This document shows, piece by piece, positions 18,436-26,317 of a stretch of DNA of 51,156 nt; positions within the stretch are counted from its first letter, which is position 1, and each line of letters begins with the position of its first letter. Position numbers and translations under genes: made by a program. This DNA is from a virus, in IMG/VR virus record IMGVR_UViG_3300024348_000060, positions 1-51,156 of that record; one strand, given 5' to 3'. The notes beneath the pieces are model-generated. The model saw nothing but the letters and a program-made list of their open reading frames with translations, was not told where the DNA came from and searched no databases.

Positions 18436-20453
18436 TATGAGAATATTTTATGTTTAGAGCTGCTAAATACACCTCTAGATTTTGTAAATAATTTGTTTTT
18501 CTTGTTCTTATTCATAGCTGTTAATCTAACATCGTCCTGTGCTCCCACCTTTCCAATAATTGGATCTAGTTTCATAGCAAGTCCTATAGCTAACTCAGCT
18601 GCAATAATTCTATCAAAGTTACCTGTTTCATTATACTGAATCATTTCTTCTAGTAATAATGGATCAAGTATTTTAGCCATACCTTTAGTACTAGATATAA
18701 CCTCACCATCTTCGTTAACTTCAGAAGCTATAATTTCTTCTGAATACTTTTTAAGACATCCATGTAGGAAGTCTCTAATCTTTTCTGATGATCTGTGTAT
18801 ACCAAAGTCACGTCTTACAGTAGTATTTGGTACAATTTCTTTTAACCAATCTGGTTGTCTTTCTAAATATTGACTATCTCCTTTAGCGATCATGTGATCA
18901 ATAAAAGATATCTCATCATTCTCACACAATGCTCTTGCGTTAAAGTATTTGATGAGGTAACGAGCTTGGTTCTCCCAAGTTTCTTTTTTATCAGGACGTG
19001 CACAGTAACTTGCTACAAACATATCCTGGTATTTTTCACCAGCTATGGCATGCATCCTTTTATATATGTATACAGAACCTAATGAGCTACTGTATGCAGA
19101 TTTACCTTGTCTATATGGATCCACTCCAGCTACATATAAGCCATATGGTGGATTATCTATAGGAAATTCATATATCACTACAGGAGCATCTTTTAAGTCT
19201 GTATGCTTTAACGGAAAGTTGCTTATAGGCATCTTATCTGTAAAATCATGCTTCACTCCTTCCCCATCATCATATAGTATAACAGGTGTACCTGTTCTTT
19301 CTCCTTGTAACAGTCTAGTTTTTTGACGCTTTGCAGCTTCTAAGTCAAATATGTTTGTATCCTCATTTAAGAATATATCATCTACCTCTTGTGGATAGTA
19401 CATCTTTTCTTTTAGATAAGCTAATCTATCCCCAGCCTTCTTTAACCTTTCTAGATTATCATTTGTAATCTTATCAGCCTTTTCCTTATTAGATACCATC
19501 ATAGGTATTTCATGTAAGGGCGAATCTTTTGGTTTATCTAAAAATGTGCCAAGGTTACTATCTTCTTTTGCTTCCATCCTGTAATCATGGCCAATAAATA
19601 ACCCATGAATACGCTTATCATCTTTAGCGTTGTTATATGTAAGAAAGTTAAAGTTCTCTACATCAAACATTAAGGACTTTGCATCCATAAATTTTTTCAT
19701 GTCCCCACCTGTACCTGTAAGTATAGGACTACAACCCCAACCAAATGGTGTTGTGAATCCTGGAATAGCTGCCTGTAAACCTCTTAAGAAGTTACCTTTA
19801 CCTATCTCATCAATGATCAACCTTCTAGGCTTTGTACCTGCAATAGCCTCTTCATTGTTACCATCATCTAAGTTACGAATAAGTATCTGTGAGAATGGCA
19901 TTCTTTCACCAGCTCTAGTTTTAATACCTAACGTAACCTGATTCTTCCAGTTATCTTCTACTCTTTGCCACCTCCAAGCTTTAGGTAAGAAGTTTAAGCC
20001 TTTATCAATCTTATCTGTAATAAGTTTTATATCAGGAGAGTTTAGTCCTGCAATAACATTTTGTGAATTCTCATCAAACGTAGCTCCTTGTGCAATATAA
20101 CTTGCTTCAATAACAGACTTTGCTAAACGTCTAATTCCTAGTATAACTAGTCCTTTCTTTTCTTTCTGTGCCCTATCTATCTCATTAGTTACAAGCCACT
20201 CATTATCTCTCAGTAATGGATTTGCGTACTTCTGGTTAATTCTACCAAAATCATCTATGATATCTACTTCTGTATGCCAAGCATTTAAATGCCAGTATAA
20301 GAAAGGGTTAATATAAGTACCATCCATCATACAACCGTTCATACTCAGCTCTTTATGAAAATCAAAGAACTCATCATACTCTTCAGAGTCCTCATCTGGG
20401 ACTCTTTTCTGGTTAATGAACCATTCGTTATAGCTTACATTATGTAGTTTCAT
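18435..20453 (-). CDS. terL: Terminase large subunit
   Basis: 672 aa. ATPase motifs: a Walker A-like GIRRLAKS at 106-113, Walker B LIIDE at 212-216 followed by IGKGN, and a C-terminal RNase H-like nuclease start YVAGVDPYRQGK near residue 440. The usual Gly before Lys-Ser is Ala here (RRLAKS). It packages DNA into the prohead with the portal, whose gene overlaps by one base. Length is within the crAss-like range. Confidence 0.92.
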   Translation of the reverse strand: MKLHNVSYNEWFINQKRVPDEDSEEYDEFFDFHKELSMNGCMMDGTYINPFLYWHLNAWHTEVDIIDDFGRINQKYANPLLRDNEWLVTNEIDRAQKEKKGLVILGIRRLAKSVIEASYIAQGATFDENSQNVIAGLNSPDIKLITDKIDKGLNFLPKAWRWQRVEDNWKNQVTLGIKTRAGERMPFSQILIRNLDDGNNEEAIAGTKPRRLIIDEIGKGNFLRGLQAAIPGFTTPFGWGCSPILTGTGGDMKKFMDAKSLMFDVENFNFLTYNNAKDDKRIHGLFIGHDYRMEAKEDSNLGTFLDKPKDSPLHEIPMMVSNKEKADKITNDNLERLKKAGDRLAYLKEKMYYPQEVDDIFLNEDTNIFDLEAAKRQKTRLLQGERTGTPVILYDDGEGVKHDFTDKMPISNFPLKHTDLKDAPVVIYEFPIDNPPYGLYVAGVDPYRQGKSAYSSSLGSVYIYKRMHAIAGEKYQDMFVASYCARPDKKETWENQARYLIKYFNARALCENDEISFIDHMIAKGDSQYLERQPDWLKEIVPNTTVRRDFGIHRSSEKIRDFLHGCLKKYSEEIIASEVNEDGEVISSTKGMAKILDPLLLEEMIQYNETGNFDRIIAAELAIGLAMKLDPIIGKVGAQDDVRLTAMNKNKKNKLFTKSRGVFSSSKHKIFS

Positions 20454-20786
20454 TTATTTTCTAGTCTTGGCAAACTTTTTTGCCATTTGACCTAATTCTT
20501 GACCACCTCTTGTCTCAAGCTTCTTTTTCTCTTCCTTCTCACGTAGCTTATTTACTTGGTCTAACAATGCTAAGTAATTCTTCATCATATCTTGAAGATA
20601 TTTACCTTGTTGTTCAACTGTTGCTACAAGTGAAGGAACTGATCCAGATTTAGTTTCTTTGTAAGTGATTCTATCCTTAAGTTCATGTAAAGGATTGTCT
20701 TCAATATACTTTTGCCAGTTACTTATTTGACTTTCAGCCCAATCAAGTTCTGCGTTAATGTATGTAGTTTTTTTTGCTGTTGCCAT
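20454..20786 (-). CDS. Helical protein next to TerL, small-terminase candidate
   Basis: 110 aa, all-helical: an N-terminal helix with Trp pairs (LDWAESQISNWQKYI), a coiled coil (residues 60-95) and a basic tail (KKFAKTRK). It abuts the TerL start with no gap. Small terminase subunits are short, helical, oligomeric and encoded just before TerL, but no DNA-binding helix-turn-helix can be seen, so the assignment is tentative. Confidence 0.5.
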   Translation of the reverse strand: MATAKKTTYINAELDWAESQISNWQKYIEDNPLHELKDRITYKETKSGSVPSLVATVEQQGKYLQDMMKNYLALLDQVNKLREKEEKKKLETRGGQELGQMAKKFAKTRK

Positions 20787-20789
20787 ATG

Positions 20790-21059
20790 TTAATCTTCGT
20801 ATTCATTAAAGCCTACATTATAAAGATTCTTCCCATCCATAAGTATACTTTCTATGTCATCTTCCTGATGTGGAATATCCATATCTAAACTAGCTTGATA
20901 GTTGATTAAATTATTATGTAGTTCTTTATCTGAGGTTGCCCATAGGTCATTCATGTTTTTTGAATCGATAGCTGTAGCTATATGCTTACCTAGGGATATT
21001 GCTGGATGTGATGTTTTTAACTCAGTTAATGTAGTTAAAATTTTTTCGTAGAATTTCAT
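20790..21059 (-). CDS. Small hypothetical protein
   Basis: 89 aa, helical, with an acidic C-terminus (MDIPHQEDDIESILMDG). It overlaps 21056-21346 by 4 nt (ATGA type) and is 3 nt before 20454-20786, so it belongs to the terminase operon. Not recognised. Confidence 0.6.
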   Translation of the reverse strand: MKFYEKILTTLTELKTSHPAISLGKHIATAIDSKNMNDLWATSDKELHNNLINYQASLDMDIPHQEDDIESILMDGKNLYNVGFNEYED

Positions 21060-21346
21060 ATTAGATCATTTATATCTTCATCAGTTAGTTTTTTACTTAT
21101 CTCAATTTGAGGAAGGAAATCTGATATACCTTCTTGATCCTGTTCTAGTTCTAATTCTATTTCTGGTTGTTTGGAATAATACTCAGGTTTAATTGTCACC
21201 TTTATTCTATCACTTTCACCTTTAATCTCGTTTTCTTCTCCTTCTATGTCAATAAAGTCCACACCCTCTTCAAACAATTCTGCTAATATTTGCATCATTG
21301 CTGTTATTGGTATTTTGTTAAGTTTTAGAGTTCTTTTTTTCGACAT
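21056..21346 (-). CDS. Small acidic hypothetical protein
   Basis: 96 aa, acidic with a short beta-like segment (DRIKVTIKPEYYSKQPEIELELE) and an N-terminal helix (ITAMMQILAELFEEG). Overlaps both neighbours. No motif recognised; co-transcribed with the terminase genes. Confidence 0.55.
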   Translation of the reverse strand: MSKKRTLKLNKIPITAMMQILAELFEEGVDFIDIEGEENEIKGESDRIKVTIKPEYYSKQPEIELELEQDQEGISDFLPQIEISKKLTDEDINDLI

Positions 21347-21626
21347 TCTCTTTTAATTTTGCCTCTTCTTCAGATGACATTTCTGCTTTCCACTTGCCTG
21401 TAGGGCATTCACAAGATAAGCATTTTGTTTTTGCTGACAGTGTACAACCACAATTTACACAATGTGCATCTGGTCTAACTGACTTATAATTCTTTGAATG
21501 AAACTTACAACTCTCACAAATAGATGTCCTTTCAGTAGATACTTTTTCTATCTCCTTTTTAAGGTGTGCTGGGGGTATTAAATTATTCCTCCAACCTTCT
21601 ACTATTTGTCCAAATTTAGTCTTCAT
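21318..21626 (-). CDS. Zinc-ribbon-like protein
   Basis: 102 aa with Cys at 37, 40, 56, 59, 61, 69, 72 and 74 (CESC, CVNCGC, CLSCEC), a probable two-zinc cluster, followed by an acidic Lys/Glu tail. The N-terminal 30 residues are helical. Similar small zinc proteins occur upstream of terminase genes in crAss-like phages; a transcription or packaging accessory role is inferred. Confidence 0.65.
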   Translation of the reverse strand: MKTKFGQIVEGWRNNLIPPAHLKKEIEKVSTERTSICESCKFHSKNYKSVRPDAHCVNCGCTLSAKTKCLSCECPTGKWKAEMSSEEEAKLKENVEKKNSKT

Positions 21627-21966
21627 TATTTAACTTTGACTTTAACGAATTAATTGTTAGTGTTAATGTACTAATTTTATTTTTAATCCAAGCCTCTTTT
21701 TTAGTTTGTTCTATTCCTTCAGCAACATCTTTTTCATAACCCTCTTTAAACCTTTGAAGCTTCACTAATCTCTGATTAGCTTTTCTTACATTAAAGGTGA
21801 ACTTACCAAACCCACTTATCTCAACAGTATTGTTGTCTTTTAAAGCGTCATGTGCACCATTGAACTGATGCATCACTACTTGGTTAATTACCTTTTCCGA
21901 GATAATCTTATCCCTCGATATCTGCTTGACTATCTTCTCCGTTAATGTCAACTTCTTTGACCTCAT
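21616..21966 (-). CDS. HU/IHF-family DNA-binding protein
   Basis: 116 aa. Two N-terminal helices (SRDKIISEKVINQVVMHQF), then VEISGFGKFTF at 48-58, the conserved HU/IHF turn, then basic arm residues. The C-terminal extension (residues 75-116) is helical and Lys/Asn-rich. DNA-bending function is well founded for the family. It overlaps the winged-helix gene by about 59 nt, so the two are translated together. Confidence 0.85.
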   Translation of the reverse strand: MRSKKLTLTEKIVKQISRDKIISEKVINQVVMHQFNGAHDALKDNNTVEISGFGKFTFNVRKANQRLVKLQRFKEGYEKDVAEGIEQTKKEAWIKNKISTLTLTINSLKSKLNNED

Positions 21967-22312
21967 GTGTAAGCTTGATTACTAAATTTAAATTTTTTTT
22001 GAAATCCAATACAATCACTGGATTCACTTCTATCTTTCCATCATTCTTTAAGAAGATGAATTGCTTCTTTAACTTAGATACAATATTATTAATAGTGGCT
22101 GTTGTTGTATTATACTTTTCACAGAACTCTGTTCTATGGTTAGCATATGATATACTTCCTTTAACTGCTGTAAAGGCAACAAGCTCTATTTCCCTTTTAG
22201 TAAGGTGCAAATTGTTTATTGCAGATAGTATGCTATAATACTTTTCTGCCAATGCATACTCATTAACTTGAGTGCTCTGTAGTTGTTGTACTATTTGTGT
22301 TGGTTGTTTCAT
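21908..22312 (-). CDS. Winged-helix regulator at the head of the virion operon
   Basis: 134 aa. Residues about 35-85 look like a helix-turn-helix (LTKREIELVAF, then FCEKYNTTTATINNIVSKLKK) of the type found in phage late regulators. It is the first gene of the minus-strand operon beside the divergent intergenic region, so it could control that promoter. The C-terminus is acidic. Confidence 0.65.
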   Translation of the reverse strand: MKQPTQIVQQLQSTQVNEYALAEKYYSILSAINNLHLTKREIELVAFTAVKGSISYANHRTEFCEKYNTTTATINNIVSKLKKQFIFLKNDGKIEVNPVIVLDFKKNLNLVIKLTHEVKEVDINGEDSQADIEG

Positions 22313-22583
22313 ATTTAGTTACTGTTTGTATATCCTTACCTAGGAATGTGAACAATCATGACTAGCCCACCCACCCCCAAAGGTATACAATTTTTTTGTA
22401 GCCAACCAAATTTTTAAAAAAAACTTTTTAGACATGCCCCCACCCACCGTGTGGGTAGCAAAGGAGACCCCTACCAATTGAAGACCCCCCAAAAAAAATG
22501 CAGGTTGGCTGTACCCCCCTTATAATGAGGGGAATCAGTACATTAAATAAAACTGCGTTTTAATTTAATAAATACGGATAATT
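22313..22583. promoter_or_regulatory. Divergent intergenic region with nested G/C dyads
   Basis: 271 nt between the minus virion operon and the plus early genes. AGCCAACC (22400-22407) is complementary to GGTTGGCT (22503-22510); inside lies ACCCAC/GTGGGT (22442-22456, 3-nt loop); CCCCT/AGGGG (22516-22532) carries TATAATG in its loop. AGCCCACCC (22364-22372) is also complementary to GGGTGGGCT at 23317-23325, beyond the next gene. G/C tracts are rare elsewhere in this AT-rich DNA. Bidirectional promoter, replication origin or cos/pac-like site are all possible. Confidence 0.55.
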
Positions 22584-23216
22584 ATGGCTACAAAAGCTGA
22601 ATTACAGGCATCATTAGATGCAAACGGAGTAGATTATACTCAATCTATGAACATGACTACATTGCAATCTTTGCTTGACAAGCATGAGGCTGATGCTTCT
22701 GATGTTGGAGGCTTTGAGGATTTGCTTGGAGAAGAGCGTGAGCTTGCAGACCGAAATATTAGTGGAACTTTTCAGCAGTATGTTGATGCTGTTGGTAAAG
22801 CTAATGGATACAAGAATCCAACTGCCTTTCCAACTGATAATGCTATTGATGCTAACAGTACGACAAGATTTCAATTGGAAATTGGAGATGCTGATGCAAT
22901 GGTTACTAACGCAAAGGGTATCAAGTCCTTTAAGAACTCTAAAAGGATAACCTGTTCTGAGGGTGTTAGCAAAATGCTCAAAGCAGGAGATATTGGTTAC
23001 TCTGAAATTGGTGCGTTTCCTGTTGCTTGGAGAATGATTGCTTCACAAGACCCTCTTACCAAGCTTTATTCTGATTCAAAGGTTTATTTTGTTGAGCGTC
23101 CACAACGAGTACAAACTAACGACAGGTTTGCTCAAGGAGGTTTCTCGAAAGATACTGTTATCAACGAAAGCTTTGAGGAATCTAGAACGACAATTAGTAC
23201 GCTAAGATTAGGGTAA
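22584..23216 (+). CDS. Early or head protein with N-terminal HeH/SAP-like helices
   Basis: 210 aa starting at the ATG after AATAAATACGGATAATT. Residues 1-36 (KAELQASLDANGVDY, TTLQSLLDKHEAD) resemble a helix-extended-loop-helix/SAP-like unit found at the start or end of many phage structural proteins; the remaining 170 residues are mixed with no motif. It is flanked by the G/C dyads on the left and a strong hairpin on the right, and is an isolated cistron. Codon use is balanced and G/C-ending, unlike the small genes downstream, which suggests strong expression. Confidence 0.7.
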   Translation: MATKAELQASLDANGVDYTQSMNMTTLQSLLDKHEADASDVGGFEDLLGEERELADRNISGTFQQYVDAVGKANGYKNPTAFPTDNAIDANSTTRFQLEIGDADAMVTNAKGIKSFKNSKRITCSEGVSKMLKAGDIGYSEIGAFPVAWRMIASQDPLTKLYSDSKVYFVERPQRVQTNDRFAQGGFSKDTVINESFEESRTTISTLRLG

Positions 23217-23223
23217 ACTGTTG

Positions 23224-23276
23224 GAGAGACTATGTGGCAGGGTGTAACAACACTCTGTCACGATTCTCTTATTTTG
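23224..23276 (+). terminator. Terminator-like hairpin after 22584-23216
   Basis: GTGGCAGGGTGT (23234-23245) pairs with ACACTCTGTCAC (23250-23261) over 12 positions with two mismatches and an AACA loop; GAGA/TCTC extends the base, and TTATTTT follows. It closes the isolated 210-aa gene. Confidence 0.65.
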
Positions 23277-23295
23277 AGTTTTAAAATTCATACAT

Positions 23296-23325
23296 AGGGT
23301 GGGTTGTGATTAAGTAGGGTGGGCT
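23296..23325 (+). repeat. G-rich direct repeats AGGGTGGG
   Basis: AGGGTGGG occurs at 23296-23303 and 23316-23323, 20 nt apart. The second copy extends to GGGTGGGCT, the exact complement of AGCCCACCC at 22364-22372, so the 22584-23216 gene lies between long-range inverted arms. Confidence 0.6.
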
Positions 23326-23490
23326 TTACATATATTACCTAAACTCTGTCCTTAATATATACATTCTTTGTATGTAATGTAGTGTACGTCTTAACACTAA
23401 CAGTTTATTCTCCTTATTTTCCTTGTTATGAAAAACATATTCAAGAAGATACATATAGCATTAACTCAAACATTTGCTCTATGTGTATTA

Positions 23491-23750
23491 TAACTTTCTT
23501 CTCTATGCTTATTATAAGTTAGGGAGCTCTAAAACATATTAAAATTGTAATGTAGGCACTTTCTGATCTGTTAACTGACGAGTTAACGCGTTTGTAGCAA
23601 CGTTATTGGATTAAAGACTACCAGACTCTCACAAGGTGTGAGTTAGTTGTACACTGCTTTGGGCAGATATTGTAACACAAAGAGGTGTCTGCATTACATA
23701 TTTTTAACTTTCTTCTCTATATATATTATTATTAGGGGAGCTATAAAAAC
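23491..23750 (+). repeat. Imperfect direct repeats, promoter-like or RNA element
   Basis: TAACTTTCTTCTCTAT occurs at 23491-23506 and 23705-23720, each followed by a TATTATnA-rich segment, an AGGGGAGCT-like block and AAAAC, about 45 nt in all and roughly 80 percent alike. A partial third copy (GCTCTATGTGTATTATAA) directly precedes the first. Regular position before the next gene set suggests a shared promoter or processing signal. Confidence 0.55.
23563..23695 (+). ncRNA. Possible structured RNA between the direct repeats
   Basis: No ORF in 23217-23781 (565 nt). Between the two repeats stand three clean stems: GTTAACT/AGTTAAC (23570-23587, GACG loop), CTCACA/TGTGAG (23628-23642, 3-nt loop) and GCAGA/TCTGC (23663-23692). 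The repeats on either side would then be its promoter and that of the next gene. Evidence is folding on paper only. Confidence 0.35.
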
Positions 23751-23781
23751 TTAAAGCTGAAGAGCATTGTACTATTATATT

Positions 23782-23973
23782 ATGTTTCCAAGTTTACCAA
23801 GACAAGTATTCACTACAGAAAAAGGTTCTATCTCAATGATACATCCTTGTGAGTTTACAAATAACGAATATGAAATATATTCTCTTGAGGGAGATTTATT
23901 TGATGACGTAGAGAGATATCCATATCATAAAGAAGTTATGGAAAGAATTAATAACCTTTTAAAACTAGATTAG
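23782..23973 (+). CDS. Small phage protein MFPSLPR family
   Basis: 63 aa if started at MFPSLPRQVF (23782); an ATG five codons upstream is possible but gives MYYYI with no added conservation. Beta-rich with the ending ERINNLLKLD, a form seen in small proteins of Bacteroidota phages. First of a run of short plus-strand genes. Function unknown. Confidence 0.6.
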   Translation: MFPSLPRQVFTTEKGSISMIHPCEFTNNEYEIYSLEGDLFDDVERYPYHKEVMERINNLLKLD

Positions 23974-23975
23974 AT

Positions 23976-24356
23976 ATGAAAGATTTTATAACTACAGGTT
24001 TTCATAAACCTACGCTAACAACTTTTGAAGATCCTAGATTGAAAGTGCTAGAGCAAGACAATGGTAATACATGGACTGTTAGTTTCTATGTAGGAACAGA
24101 GTTAATTGATACTATCAACATGGAGTACTTAAAGCTTTATGTTGTTCATAAAGGTGTTTTGAACTTACCTGTTTACGAGTCTTATGACAATAAATATGTT
24201 GGTACTGTTGGAGAGAGAATATCTGAAGAATTAACTTCTAAATTAGATATGAAATTTATATCACAGACATCATCAGATGAAAAAGGAAACTATACCATGA
24301 CTTGGAAAGACAAGAATGGTAATACAGTAATAACAGAACATAATCTATTTAATTGA
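23976..24356 (+). CDS. Hypothetical protein
   Basis: 126 aa, mixed alpha/beta, no motif. It starts 3 nt after the previous stop and ends 4 nt before the next small gene. Not recognised. Confidence 0.65.
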   Translation: MKDFITTGFHKPTLTTFEDPRLKVLEQDNGNTWTVSFYVGTELIDTINMEYLKLYVVHKGVLNLPVYESYDNKYVGTVGERISEELTSKLDMKFISQTSSDEKGNYTMTWKDKNGNTVITEHNLFN

Positions 24357-24360
24357 TAGT

Positions 24361-24483
24361 ATGTTCTTTGAAGATGCACAAGATGCTTGGGAGTTATTTA
24401 GAATATCTCCTGAGCTAACATGCACTTGTGATGAGGTTCATACTTGTCAGCAGTGTTATGAAGAAGATAAGAATAATAAATAA
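24361..24483 (+). CDS. 40-aa Cys-rich protein
   Basis: MFFEDAQDAWELFRI then a Cys cluster CTCDEVHTCQQC with four Cys and one His, consistent with a single zinc knuckle. It starts 5 nt after the previous stop. Small size but clear gene spacing; function unknown. Confidence 0.55.
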   Translation: MFFEDAQDAWELFRISPELTCTCDEVHTCQQCYEEDKNNK

Positions 24484-24488
24484 AGTAA

Positions 24489-24610
24489 AGTCTAAAAGCA
24501 ATAATAACCTCACTTGTAAAACAAGGGTAGATACCATAACAATTGGTTGAGTGAGTAAAGAATCAGGGGAATAAGGTTATGCGTTAAAACCTGAATGTTT
24601 GTTATAGACT
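24489..24610 (+). ncRNA. Possible structured RNA / leader of the 24648 gene
   Basis: Stems are largely nested: AGTCTA (24489-24494) with TAGACT (24605-24610), ATAACC (24504-24509) with GGTTAT (24575-24580), CTCACT (24509-24514) with AGTGAG (24550-24555), and CTTGT/ACAAG (24513-24525). They cover most of the 164-nt gap. A similar gap lies before 27028, so both may be leaders or small RNAs. Confidence 0.45.
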
Positions 24611-24647
24611 AAATAATTAAATAATTAAATAAATAAATACAAGTGTT

Positions 24648-25157
24648 ATGGCATATAATATTAGAGTAAACAAATTGTTAAAAGGATTGAATGTATCATT
24701 AGAAGATTTTAGATTCTACATGAGTAATGATGAAATCAATCCTACTAGTAAGATTAACGTTATTACTAATGGAGACATAGTTTATAATCCTAAACTGATG
24801 ACTACACAAGAACTAGTTAAGTTGAGAGAGTCATTATTGAAGGACATCGAAACTAAAGAGATTTGTAGGTTATACAAAGCATTAGATGAAGCTAAAGGTG
24901 AGGTTCTTAAAATAGAAGAAGCTATCAAGAGTATTGAAGAAAGATATCTTGACGATGTACCAGGACCTTGGAGTCCTGATTGGTTGGAGGAAAAGATTGA
25001 TGAGGTTGATATAGATGAGTTGGTTAAGGAACAACGTGAAAAAACAGCAGAAGCAGCACTAGAAGATCTTAAAAGAAGGATGGAGAAAGAAAATGAAAAT
25101 AAAATTTGGAGTCCTGATTGGTTGAAAGAGGACGAAAAACCCATTAATACAATTTAA
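24648..25157 (+). CDS. Helical hypothetical protein with repeated WSPDWL motif
   Basis: 169 aa. Residues 1-55 mixed, 56-105 helical, and then WSPDWLEEKIDE and, about 50 residues later, WSPDWLKEDEK, an internal repeat separated by a charged helix. Preceded by the TAAATAAATAC leader. Unknown role. Confidence 0.65.
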   Translation: MAYNIRVNKLLKGLNVSLEDFRFYMSNDEINPTSKINVITNGDIVYNPKLMTTQELVKLRESLLKDIETKEICRLYKALDEAKGEVLKIEEAIKSIEERYLDDVPGPWSPDWLEEKIDEVDIDELVKEQREKTAEAALEDLKRRMEKENENKIWSPDWLKEDEKPINTI

Positions 25158-25162
25158 TAGTT

Positions 25163-25462
25163 ATGGGACAGTCAATCATAGAACAAATAGAAATAATAAA
25201 GAACCAAAGATTCATTAATAAATACATACAAATGGCAGATCAAAATTTAATTACAGGTTACAGAGTGAAAGACAAATCACTAAATGCTCACTACAATAGA
25301 AATTCTAACTGGTTAGCAGAAAAAAAGATACCAAGTGTTACATTTACCACTAACAATAATATAGCATTAAGCGATGATAGTGACATCTCGTATCTATATG
25401 ATGATAGAATAGATGAACTACACCAAGCTTACCAAGAAACTAACGAACACCTAGAACAATAA
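25163..25462 (+). CDS. Hypothetical protein
   Basis: 99 aa, charged, helical at both ends, no motif. Starts 5 nt after the previous gene. Not recognised. Confidence 0.6.
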   Translation: MGQSIIEQIEIIKNQRFINKYIQMADQNLITGYRVKDKSLNAHYNRNSNWLAEKKIPSVTFTTNNNIALSDDSDISYLYDDRIDELHQAYQETNEHLEQ

Positions 25463-25466
25463 AATT

Positions 25467-25730
25467 ATGAACACGTCAAAAGCAGTACTAGTATTTATAT
25501 CAATATATTTCATACAATGGATTATATTATCAGGAATTGTAACATTTGCATCAGGCATGTTATTTAAAGAGGCTATTGTTACTACACCAGTAGGAGTATT
25601 TATGATTCTCTTTGGATGGATTATACCTTGTATAGTAGCATTAGACTATCAGGAATGGTCAAATAAGAAAAGCATAGACAACGAGTGGCAAAGAAGAGTG
25701 ACTAAATGGAATAAAACTGAAATTAAATAA
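25467..25730 (+). CDS. Small membrane protein
   Basis: 87 aa with two hydrophobic helices (about residues 7-30 and 40-60) and a basic, Trp-containing tail (NEWQRRVTKWNK). Probably inner-membrane. Nothing ties it to lysis; superinfection exclusion is possible. Confidence 0.6.
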   Translation: MNTSKAVLVFISIYFIQWIILSGIVTFASGMLFKEAIVTTPVGVFMILFGWIIPCIVALDYQEWSNKKSIDNEWQRRVTKWNKTEIK

Positions 25731-25733
25731 CAA

Positions 25734-25946
25734 ATGGTAATAGAAAGAAAAAGTATCCTATCAGGCAAAACATCTAGTATGGACTTACCAATTACACAGT
25801 TACAATATGACTTGTGGAGAAATGGTATGCTAATACAAGATGTTATGCCTGAAATAGGCGTAGAGCAAAGAGAGTTTTTAATAACAGGAATGACTTCAGA
25901 AGAACAGATGTCATTCTTTAATAGAGAAGAAGATGATAGCAGGTAA
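25734..25946 (+). CDS. Hypothetical protein
   Basis: 70 aa starting after CAA at 25734 (MVIERKSILSGK). The middle DLPITQLQYDLWRNGMLIQD and ending LITGMTSEEQMSFFN resemble small phage proteins of unknown function. Overlaps the next gene by 14 nt. Confidence 0.6.
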   Translation: MVIERKSILSGKTSSMDLPITQLQYDLWRNGMLIQDVMPEIGVEQREFLITGMTSEEQMSFFNREEDDSR

Positions 25947-26130
25947 ATTTACTAGTTACACATGGGTTTATAAAGTTATTACTAGCTGTGAAACAGACGC
26001 TCAACTAGAGAATGCTGAAAACCTAATCACTAACTTTGATAAGTTATATAAAGATGGTCACTTAAGAAAAGTATTAGCAACTCACTTAATGGATAGATGG
26101 ATGTATAGTTTATTAAATCACAAATTGTAA
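25933..26130 (+). CDS. Hypothetical protein
   Basis: 65 aa helical protein (QLENAENLITNFDKLY). Start ATG overlaps the previous ORF; the stop overlaps the next start as TAATG. Unknown function. Confidence 0.55.
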   Translation: MIAGKFTSYTWVYKVITSCETDAQLENAENLITNFDKLYKDGHLRKVLATHLMDRWMYSLLNHKL

Positions 26131-26294
26131 TGGAAGAAGAAATATTTGAATACTTAGATGCACTACGTGATAGTGGGGAGACTAATATGTTTGGAGCAGG
26201 ACCATATTTACAAGCAGAGTTTGGATTAACACCAAATGAAGCTAGGAAGTATGTAAATGACTGGTTCAAACATAAACAGAAAAATCAAGAATAA
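26130..26294 (+). CDS. Small phage protein with MFGAGPYLQ motif
   Basis: 54 aa, start at 26130 overlapping the previous stop (TAATG). The body EYLDALRDSGETNMFGAGPYLQ, in parts, and FGLTPNEARKYVNDWF match a well-spread small phage protein with unknown function. Its short length hides it from ORF filters. Confidence 0.65.
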   Translation: MEEEIFEYLDALRDSGETNMFGAGPYLQAEFGLTPNEARKYVNDWFKHKQKNQE

Positions 26295-26317
26295 TTAATA
26301 ATTAAAACCAAGTAAAA

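Noticed and set aside
19045-19941. Plus-strand ORFs opposite TerL
   Set aside because: Fully antisense to a conserved gene, low-complexity composition, no leader.
22675-22950. Overlapping +1 frame ORF in the 210-aa gene
   Set aside because: Leu/Met-rich translation typical of a shifted frame; the main frame has a good leader and domain-like start.
23217-23781. tRNA genes in the gap after the 210-aa gene
   Set aside because: Stems are present but no T-arm TTCGA sequence or acceptor pairing.
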